From JAYSRU01 sp043720875 (GTDB lineage Bacteria; Bacteroidota; Bacteroidia; Flavobacteriales_D; Crocinitomicaceae), in assembly GCA_043720875.1 (NCBI GenBank), contig JAYSRU010000152.1:1-12550 (forward strand): a DNA stretch of 12,550 bases, in the 5' to 3' direction. The notes below the pieces were generated by a model. It was not told the origin of the DNA. It made no database searches and saw nothing but the letters and a program-made list of their open reading frames with translations. This document shows positions 7,059 to 12,550 of the stretch, in pieces. Numbering within the stretch: the stretch's first letter is position 1; each line of letters opens with the position of its first letter. A program made the translations under genes and the position numbers.

Positions 7059-7268
7059 TTATTTCTTCATAATTGCTTTAACGATTTTTCTACCGCTAGG
7101 AGTTGTAATTGTAATAAACGTTACTTCCTCACCTACTTTAAAGCTTAATTGAACATTCACATTGTAAAAGTCAAATTCCTTCCCATTACTAGTTTGAACA
7201 ACCGTTCCTGTGTCTAAATCATAAAATTCTTGAATCACACCAGTTCTTTCTTTCTCTACTACAGCCAT
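7059..7268 (-). CDS. Small OB-fold/cold-shock-like protein of unknown function
   Basis: A 69-residue protein if started at the ATG at 7268 (MAVVEKERTG...). A longer start at 7319 would add 17 residues encoded in the AT-rich divergent promoter region, so the shorter start is preferred. The spacing of glycines and hydrophobics (G-V-I-x-E-F, G-K-E-F-D-F, F-K-V-G-E-E-V-T-F, G-R-K-I-V-K-A-I) follows a five-strand cold-shock-domain layout. However, the canonical RNP1 (KGFGFI) is replaced by TGTVV and RNP2 (FVHFS) by FDFYN, so classical nucleic acid stacking is not evident. It is convergent with the RRM gene and divergent from the sensor kinase, and has its own terminator. I do not recognise a named family; the fold is inference from pattern. 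Confidence 0.72.
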   Translation of the reverse strand: MAVVEKERTGVIQEFYDLDTGTVVQTSNGKEFDFYNVNVQLSFKVGEEVTFITITTPSGRKIVKAIMKK

Positions 7269-7324
7269 AATTTTATATATTCGTGGTTTACTTGCTATAA
7301 ATCTAAAACTATTTATCAATAAAG
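7269..7324. promoter_or_regulatory. Divergent intergenic region between the small OB-like gene and the sensor kinase
   Basis: These 56 bp must contain the 5' ends of two divergent genes and are strongly AT-rich. On the + strand TTG (7292-7294) and TATTTATC (7310-7317) are only 15 bp apart, shorter than the roughly 19-bp spacing usual for Bacteroidota -33/-7 elements. No promoter is therefore firmly called. The minus-strand promoter may extend into the kinase coding region. Confidence 0.35.
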
Positions 7325-10234
7325 ATGACTTTCGGTAAAAATAATAGTTTCAACTGTATTTTATTTCTCTTATTTATTGCTGTGCAGTCATCGTACATTG
7401 CACAAGAACCAATCTCATATAGTCTAAACGATGAAAACGGTTTACCTTCCAATGAAGTCTATGAAGTGCTGCAAGATGACTTTGGATTTATGTGGATCGG
7501 TTGCGACGCTGGTCTTTATCGCTATGATGGTTTTGAATACAAACAATATAGAAATTCTGAGCAAAATGGCAGAGCCATCTCCAATTTAAAAAAAGATAAA
7601 CTGGGCAGAATTTGGGCAAGAAATTTTAAAGGTCAAATTTACTGTGTTAGTGGCGATAGTTTGGTAATCGTAACGCAACAACTAAAAACCGATATCGCTC
7701 ATGCTTTCTACGACTTAGATGATAAATCCATAAGTTGGTCCTTTCGCTCAGGAATCTTGTATTCCATTCGAGCAGATGGAAAGATTCTTACGCAAACACC
7801 CCTTAAATTAAATAATAAATTGAAAAGTGACATCACTAGCATAGCACTTATGGGCCAAACCATCTACCTTTCAGACAGGGCTAATTCTATTTATGCCTAC
7901 AATCTGAAATCCAAGACATTTAAAGAGTTAGCGAAAGATCATGTGCATCCTGAATCAAATTATTTCTTCAAAAATGGAAAAGAACTATTTTTCACCAGTC
8001 AAGACAGCAAGTCAAACCTAGTCTCATTATATAAAATTGAGGGATTCAAATGCAGATTAATAAGGTCTTTCAATTTAACCTCTACAAACCCTAGGCTGTA
8101 TGCATTATGTGCCGACAACAAACAAAATGTTTGGATGTGCACAGGCAACGGACTTGGGAAGTTATCTTCAACATTTTTAAACTTTGATCAACTACCAACA
8201 ATTTTACGCGGCAAGAATGTGAGTAACATTTTGCAAGATTTTGAAGGAAACTATTGGGTAACCACATTACAAAATGGCATATTTATTATCCCCAACTTAC
8301 AAATCATTAAGTATGACAGTAATAACTCAGGATTAATTGAAAACAATTTAACTGCGCTTAATGGATACAACAAAAATGAACTATTAATCGGTTCATATAG
8401 TGGTAAGCTTTTTCACTTGGATTTGATTACGCGTCATTTTTTTGAGATTAAACTACCTAAAGAATTGAAAACAGTTAGTGTTAAATTCATAAGAGCTATT
8501 AATAATTCCTTTTACTGTTCGCACGGTCCTTTAAGTGAAATTAAAGATTTACAGTATAAGCATAGCTATCCTTTGTATTACTCCAAAGCACTGGAAGTTC
8601 AAAAAGGAATTCTGTATTATTTGAATGCAGATATGTTGGGTTCGATTCCGTTTAAGGAGCTAAACAAAACCAAACAATTTGATTACATCCCAAATAAAGG
8701 CGGTAAAGAAATGATATACGCCCCTTCAAACGCTACCCTTTATTATGCCTTGAATTCAGGATTGTTTGCCTACAAAGATAATGAATGGCTCGAAGTTAAA
8801 TACAGCGGAAAGGTAATCCATGTAACAGGATTTGCACTTTATGGAAACTCAATCTGCGTTACAACGCTAACACAAGGTTTACTATTCATAAAGAACAATA
8901 AGATTTCACACGCAATTAACTCAACGAATTCGTTACTTGAGAATGAATTAAAAGCGATAACAATAAGCGAATCATTCATTTGGGTGTGCGGTATTAAAAA
9001 CCTAATGAGAATTAATACTAAAACGGATGAAATTGCCACTTTTTCGCTTTACAACGGAATCAGAGGCAGTGATATTAATGCGCTTAATGCTGCATTTGGA
9101 ACCTTATATCTTGCCACGAACAAAGGATTAATTTCTTTCCCAGAGAACACCAGTTGGAAAAACACTCAGCCACCTTCAATTCGAATAAATTATTTACTGC
9201 TCGACGGTAAAGTAATGGGGAGCGGCAAACACCTAACCCTTCCTTATAACCATAATAAATTAACCGTAAACATTTCTTCAATCTCATTCAAAAGTAAAGG
9301 TCAATACACGTATCGTTATCGCATTCAATCTGAAGACAAGTCATGGACTACCCTACCTGCTAATGTAAGCAACATACAATTGACAAGAATACCACCAGGA
9401 AAGTATCTATTTCAAGTTCAAGCCATTAACGAAAATGGGACACTTAGTAAAACAGCATCATTTCCGTTTAATGTGTCCTCTCCTATTTGGAATAAATGGT
9501 GGTTCTATTTAATAATAACCATAGTTACCATCGGCTTATTTGGCTTAGTTTTCTATTCTCGTGTAAGGTTTATTCAAAAAAGGGCCGATTTGCGAAACAA
9601 AGTAACTGCTTCTCAACTAACTGCTTTAAAATCTCAAATGAATCCCCATTTCATGTTTAATGCATTGAATTCGATACAAGACCTTGTTTTGAGAAATGAT
9701 TCAAAAAATTCAAATCTTTACCTAAGTAAATTTAGTAATTTGATGCGTAAAATTTTAGACGCGTCGGATACAGAGTATATTTCGCTTCAAAACGAATTGG
9801 ACATATTAAAACTCTACCTTGACTTAGAAAAATTAAGATTTGGTACCGACTTTGTTTTTGACATTACGGTTGACGAAAACATTGATGCGTATTCGTTGCA
9901 ATTACCTTCAATGATCATACAACCATTTATTGAAAATGCTTTAAAACATGGATTGCTGCATAAAAAAGGAAATAAAACTTTACAGGTGACTTTTACCTTA
10001 GAAACTGCATTAATTTGTGTAATAGAAGACAATGGTATTGGTAGAAAACATGCGAATGAAATAAAGATTAGGCAAGCAAATGCAACCAGTTCTTTCGCGA
10101 CTGAAGCTACCGAGAAGAGAATTGATTTATTGAATAGCTATTCGCATGTAAACTACACCTTTAACATTATCGATTTGTTGGATGACGGTAAATCAATTGG
10201 AACCAGAGTGATACTAACATTACCTTTAATTTAA
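7325..10234 (+). CDS. Two-component sensor histidine kinase with extracellular propeller, Y_Y_Y domain and LytS-type kinase
   Basis: Senses an unknown periplasmic signal and phosphorylates the LytTR regulator encoded next. Order of parts in 969 residues: signal peptide (about 1-26, ending IAQ); propeller of two-component-regulator repeats (about 30-610, e.g. NGLPSNEVYEVLQDDFGFMW at 37-57); Y_Y_Y domain (about 640-717, YTYRYRIQ at 661-668); one membrane helix (about 725-745); and a His_kinase (PF06580-type) domain (about 760-840) with QMNPHFMFNALNSIQ, phospho-acceptor H775. The HATPase domain has N-box PFIENALKHG (867-876, N871) and DNGIG (902-906). All kinase motifs are intact. It resembles other reg_prop/LytS kinases of Bacteroidota but lacks the fused AraC regulator of true hybrid systems. 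The start is the ATG giving an intact signal peptide. Confidence 0.95.
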   Translation: MTFGKNNSFNCILFLLFIAVQSSYIAQEPISYSLNDENGLPSNEVYEVLQDDFGFMWIGCDAGLYRYDGFEYKQYRNSEQNGRAISNLKKDKLGRIWARNFKGQIYCVSGDSLVIVTQQLKTDIAHAFYDLDDKSISWSFRSGILYSIRADGKILTQTPLKLNNKLKSDITSIALMGQTIYLSDRANSIYAYNLKSKTFKELAKDHVHPESNYFFKNGKELFFTSQDSKSNLVSLYKIEGFKCRLIRSFNLTSTNPRLYALCADNKQNVWMCTGNGLGKLSSTFLNFDQLPTILRGKNVSNILQDFEGNYWVTTLQNGIFIIPNLQIIKYDSNNSGLIENNLTALNGYNKNELLIGSYSGKLFHLDLITRHFFEIKLPKELKTVSVKFIRAINNSFYCSHGPLSEIKDLQYKHSYPLYYSKALEVQKGILYYLNADMLGSIPFKELNKTKQFDYIPNKGGKEMIYAPSNATLYYALNSGLFAYKDNEWLEVKYSGKVIHVTGFALYGNSICVTTLTQGLLFIKNNKISHAINSTNSLLENELKAITISESFIWVCGIKNLMRINTKTDEIATFSLYNGIRGSDINALNAAFGTLYLATNKGLISFPENTSWKNTQPPSIRINYLLLDGKVMGSGKHLTLPYNHNKLTVNISSISFKSKGQYTYRYRIQSEDKSWTTLPANVSNIQLTRIPPGKYLFQVQAINENGTLSKTASFPFNVSSPIWNKWWFYLIITIVTIGLFGLVFYSRVRFIQKRADLRNKVTASQLTALKSQMNPHFMFNALNSIQDLVLRNDSKNSNLYLSKFSNLMRKILDASDTEYISLQNELDILKLYLDLEKLRFGTDFVFDITVDENIDAYSLQLPSMIIQPFIENALKHGLLHKKGNKTLQVTFTLETALICVIEDNGIGRKHANEIKIRQANATSSFATEATEKRIDLLNSYSHVNYTFNIIDLLDDGKSIGTRVILTLPLI

Positions 10235-10307
10235 TAATGGGAAGTTCAGATCAACGTTTCGGAAAATATTTGTTCCAAATTGTAGAAATTATAATTCTAT
10301 TTACACC
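10235..10307 (+). promoter_or_regulatory. Gap before the response regulator with weak promoter-like and palindromic motifs
   Basis: TTTG (10269-10272) and TAATTCTA (10292-10299) are spaced by 19 nt, the expected distance for a Bacteroidota promoter. The -7 half matches TAnnTTTG only partly and would leave almost no 5' UTR. An imperfect palindrome GGAAAATATTTGTTCC (10261-10276, six of eight pairs) overlaps it. The kinase and regulator may be cotranscribed, with this as a secondary or operator region. No terminator is seen. Confidence 0.3.
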
Positions 10308-11063
10308 ATGTTAAAAGCTATTATAATTGACGATGAAGATGGAGCGCGTTTTACACTTGCCACGCTTATTGCAGAATATTGTCCCAATGTCACGATAGTT
10401 GCTCAGTGCGGAAATGTTCCAGAAGGTGTATTGGCGATAAATAAACATTCACCAGATATCGTATTCCTTGACATTGAGATGCCTGAATATAACGGCTTCG
10501 AACTTCTAGGATTTTTTAAAGAAATCGAATTTGAAATCATTTTTATTACAGCCTATAGTCAATATGCCATTCGAGCATTTGAAGTATCCGCTATCGATTA
10601 TCTATTAAAGCCTATAGATATTGAACAACTCCAACATGCAACAGAAAAAGCGACTCTCAAAATAAGTCAATCTAATATCATGCAACGCCTCGATCTCATG
10701 AAATCTACCTATGAAGGTAATGAGATAAAAAAGATTGCTTTGCCAATGAGTGATGGATTAATGTTTATCGAAGTTGCTGATATTGTACTATTTGAAGCCG
10801 ATAGAGCCTACACTCAAGTTTTTCTATCCAACGGATCAAAATTGACAGTCAGTAAGCCGATGCGAACGTTTGAAGATGTTTTAACGAATCGACAGTGCTT
10901 TTACAGACCGCATCGATCTCATTTAGTTAATCTTAATTATCTCAAGAAATACATTCGTGGAGACGGAATGATCTTTATGGACAACGGTATGAGTGTTGCA
11001 GTTTCAAGAGAGAAAAAGCAAGAATTTGAAGCCTTATTAAAGGATTTGAAAATGTCCATCTAA
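10308..11063 (+). CDS. LytTR-family response regulator
   Basis: Cytoplasmic transcription regulator and likely partner of the kinase encoded just upstream. The receiver domain (about 2-118) has the acidic pocket DDE (8-10), phospho-acceptor D55 in FLDIEMP, T81 in FITAYS, and K101 in LLKPID. The LytTR DNA-binding domain (about 139-247) shows IALPMSDGLMFIEVADIVLF (143-162), FYRPHRSHLVNLNYLKKY (198-215) and VAVSREKKQEF (230-240). At 251 residues it is the normal length for this family. LytTR regulators usually bind paired direct repeats in target promoters. The 8-mer TTCGGAAA occurs both before this gene and before the next one, which hints at self- or neighbour regulation but is weak evidence. 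Confidence 0.95.
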   Translation: MLKAIIIDDEDGARFTLATLIAEYCPNVTIVAQCGNVPEGVLAINKHSPDIVFLDIEMPEYNGFELLGFFKEIEFEIIFITAYSQYAIRAFEVSAIDYLLKPIDIEQLQHATEKATLKISQSNIMQRLDLMKSTYEGNEIKKIALPMSDGLMFIEVADIVLFEADRAYTQVFLSNGSKLTVSKPMRTFEDVLTNRQCFYRPHRSHLVNLNYLKKYIRGDGMIFMDNGMSVAVSREKKQEFEALLKDLKMSI

Positions 11064-11184
11064 CATCTTCCCTCCTATTTTGAACAGAATTTCGGTTCGG
11101 AAAGCAATTCTTGCGTTTGGGAAAACAACCTAGTTTAAAAAGCAATATTATCTTGAGATTTGTTCAAAATAAAAACAAAGAAAG
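11064..11184 (+). promoter_or_regulatory. Intergenic region upstream of the secreted protein gene
   Basis: 121 bp with no gene and no clear terminator after the regulator. It contains TTCGG twice (11091-11095 and 11096-11100), the second continuing as TTCGGAAA (11096-11103). A small inverted repeat GCAA-ttc-TTGC follows (11104-11114). TTG (11111-11113) and TAGTTTAA (11131-11138) are 17 bp apart and form only a weak promoter candidate. The 5' leader just before the ATG is A-rich with no Shine-Dalgarno, as is usual in this phylum. Confidence 0.35.
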
Positions 11185-12550
11185 ATGAAAAAGCAATTAT
11201 TATTCCTATCCGTTATTGCATTAGCGAGCATTAATCTAAATGCTCAAAAATTAAAAGATTTAAAAAACAAAGTAACTGGTCAAACTACCACAACCACAGA
11301 AACAACTACCACGACTACAACTGCTCAAGGTGGCTTAAGTCAATATGAAACAGCAGAAGCTTTTTTGGCGAGTGGTACTAAATACGCATCGATTAGATTT
11401 CCAAATGATGATAAAGGATTTGCAAACACTGAAAAAGTGCTTGCCACAGAATTCTTTCGTGCACTTGTGCGTAATGCCGATAACAAGATTGTTGAATTTC
11501 ACAATAGCTTGGGTAATGGAAAATTTGTACCTAACGAAGTAGCTTACCCAATGTATTACTATTGCAAGGATGGCGGATTAAATCCTTATATCTATTTTTT
11601 AGATGGTTTTGCAATCGGAACTAAAACATCATTCGCTACGCCAGAAGAAGTTCAACGTGCAGGTTGTAATTCTTGGGAAATATATTGCCCGGATAAAGCA
11701 AAACTAAAAGGAATTATGGAGTGTGGTAAAGTAAAGGCTTTGCTAACCGCACATGTTGGAGCAGCAAAACAAGGAGTTGATGCCGTTAGAGAGCAAGAAA
11801 AAGCAGCAGCGGATAAACTTGAAGCTGAAAAAAGAGCAAAATATACTACCAAAGGAAAATTAGTAACTAAGATTCGTATTGAATCTACGACTAAAATTAT
11901 GCAACAAGGTAAAACTTATGGTTACAACGTAATTGCAACATTGAAAGATGGTTCTGAAATTTCAACTGCCAATGGAGGGTATATTGATGAGTATGAAGTT
12001 TCGGTAACAGGATTACCAGCTACTTATGTAAGTGGCTTTGGTGAAATGAATACAGTTTCTGGGTTAACAATCACAGTACCCATGGAAAACATTGTTACTG
12101 GTGATAAAGTCGTGTTAACTGTGAAATCAAAAAATCATCCTACACTTGTTTCAACGCAATCTTACGTAATGTCATATATGGAACTTGTAACACTTGATTA
12201 TGATGGTGATTTAGACATGAACGGAAATGCACGTCACGGTGGAAGTTTACGTATCGAAATCAAAAGTGTTGCGCATGGAACAACTGGTGAAAAATTACTA
12301 GAATACAAAGTTTTTAGTAAAAATACTGGATTGGTGCTAAAGCATTTTAAGGTGAGTCAAACCAGTAGCGTAAATGTATTGACCAATGGGAAAAATGGCA
12401 AGCATGCTGGAATATATGCAGCAAAAGATGGAACGAATGGCGGTAATTCTACCATCGTTGTAGATCCAAGCGTAAAAGCATATACACTCAACATAACATA
12501 CGAAGCTGGGAAAGGCGGAAGCGGAGATGCAAAACATCCAGGTAATGGTG
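11185..12550 (+). CDS. Exported Thr-rich/Gly-rich protein, 3'-truncated by the window end
   Basis: The frame is open from the ATG at 11185 to the window end with no stop: 455 full codons. A signal peptide (about 1-20) ends LNA before Gln21. A Thr tract follows (12 Thr in residues 34-46), then a globular region (about 50-190) with four cysteines (C127, C161, C168, C180) that could form disulfides. Next are a charged helix (about 195-220) and beta-rich regions (about 222-335 and 353-440). From about 401 Gly/Asn/Lys-rich stretches appear (NGKNGKHAG, GTNGGNS, GKGGSGDAKHPGNG), suggesting a glycine-rich repeat tail beyond the window. I do not recognise a named family. It follows the LytTR regulator by 121 bp and may be a target, but that is inference. 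Confidence 0.85.
   Translation, partial: MKKQLLFLSVIALASINLNAQKLKDLKNKVTGQTTTTTETTTTTTTAQGGLSQYETAEAFLASGTKYASIRFPNDDKGFANTEKVLATEFFRALVRNADNKIVEFHNSLGNGKFVPNEVAYPMYYYCKDGGLNPYIYFLDGFAIGTKTSFATPEEVQRAGCNSWEIYCPDKAKLKGIMECGKVKALLTAHVGAAKQGVDAVREQEKAAADKLEAEKRAKYTTKGKLVTKIRIESTTKIMQQGKTYGYNVIATLKDGSEISTANGGYIDEYEVSVTGLPATYVSGFGEMNTVSGLTITVPMENIVTGDKVVLTVKSKNHPTLVSTQSYVMSYMELVTLDYDGDLDMNGNARHGGSLRIEIKSVAHGTTGEKLLEYKVFSKNTGLVLKHFKVSQTSSVNVLTNGKNGKHAGIYAAKDGTNGGNSTIVVDPSVKAYTLNITYEAGKGGSGDAKHPGNG
11284..11322 (+). repeat. Threonine-rich low-complexity tract in the secreted protein
   Basis: Codons 34-46 encode twelve Thr and one Glu, using mixed ACT/ACC/ACA/ACG codons. Mixed codons argue that the tract is kept by selection on protein rather than by recent slippage. 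It lies 14 residues after the predicted signal peptidase site, where a flexible, possibly O-glycosylated linker would be plausible. Confidence 0.8.

Noticed and set aside
7269..7319. 17-residue N-terminal extension of the small minus-strand gene
   Set aside because: It would be encoded in the AT-rich divergent promoter gap and would leave only 5 bp between two divergent starts. The domain-like pattern begins after the internal Met at 7268.
11345..11542. Short + strand open frame inside the last gene
   Set aside because: It overlaps the long frame from 11185, which has a signal peptide and continues to the window end. The short frame has no recognisable features.
1..12550. CRISPR array, insertion sequence, tRNA, rRNA, phage or defence genes
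   Set aside because: I looked for spaced direct repeats, terminal inverted repeats with transposase motifs, tRNA-like cloverleafs and known defence domains, and found none.

Overview
The window looks like the chromosome of a free-living Bacteroidota bacterium, most likely of the flavobacterial or Crocinitomicaceae/Fluviicola type. The reasons are the AT-rich sequence, the lack of Shine-Dalgarno motifs before starts, DUF4369-type TlpA thioredoxins, an RRM-type RNA-binding protein, and a LytS-type histidine kinase with an extracellular propeller paired with a LytTR regulator. The taxonomic placement is inference from these families, without a search.

Left part (1-6180): a tightly packed + strand run. 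It starts with the 3' part of lpxK (lipid A kinase), then a purine nucleoside phosphorylase, gatB (amidotransferase subunit), two tandem paralogous exported TlpA-like thioredoxins (first a lipoprotein, second probably soluble), and an LpxH-like metallophosphoesterase. Spacings are 1, 45, 2, 66 and -1 nt, so most of this is probably one transcript. A 30-nt palindrome resembling dispersed intergenic repeats sits between the two thioredoxins. The two lipid A genes bracket the nucleoside, translation and redox genes.

Middle (6181-7324): an AT-rich leader with a regular heptamer pattern precedes an RRM RNA-binding protein with a nonapeptide repeat, a Lys-rich linker and an Asp-rich tail. It converges on a small gene for an OB/cold-shock-like protein. 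A bidirectional terminator and a second minus-strand terminator separate them.

Right part (7325-12550): a 969-residue propeller/Y_Y_Y sensor kinase, its LytTR response regulator 73 bp downstream, and an exported, Thr-rich and then Gly-rich protein that runs off the window end. This last gene has no stop inside the window but is open for at least 455 codons. The kinase-regulator pair may control cell-surface or secreted products; whether the last gene is a target is not shown.

Most genes are ordinary housekeeping or common Bacteroidota families, and I did not find a clear new defence or mobile system. The best leads are MTAP-like substitutions in the purine phosphorylase active site, the paired heptamers before the RRM gene, the small OB-like protein next to it, and the truncated secreted protein.
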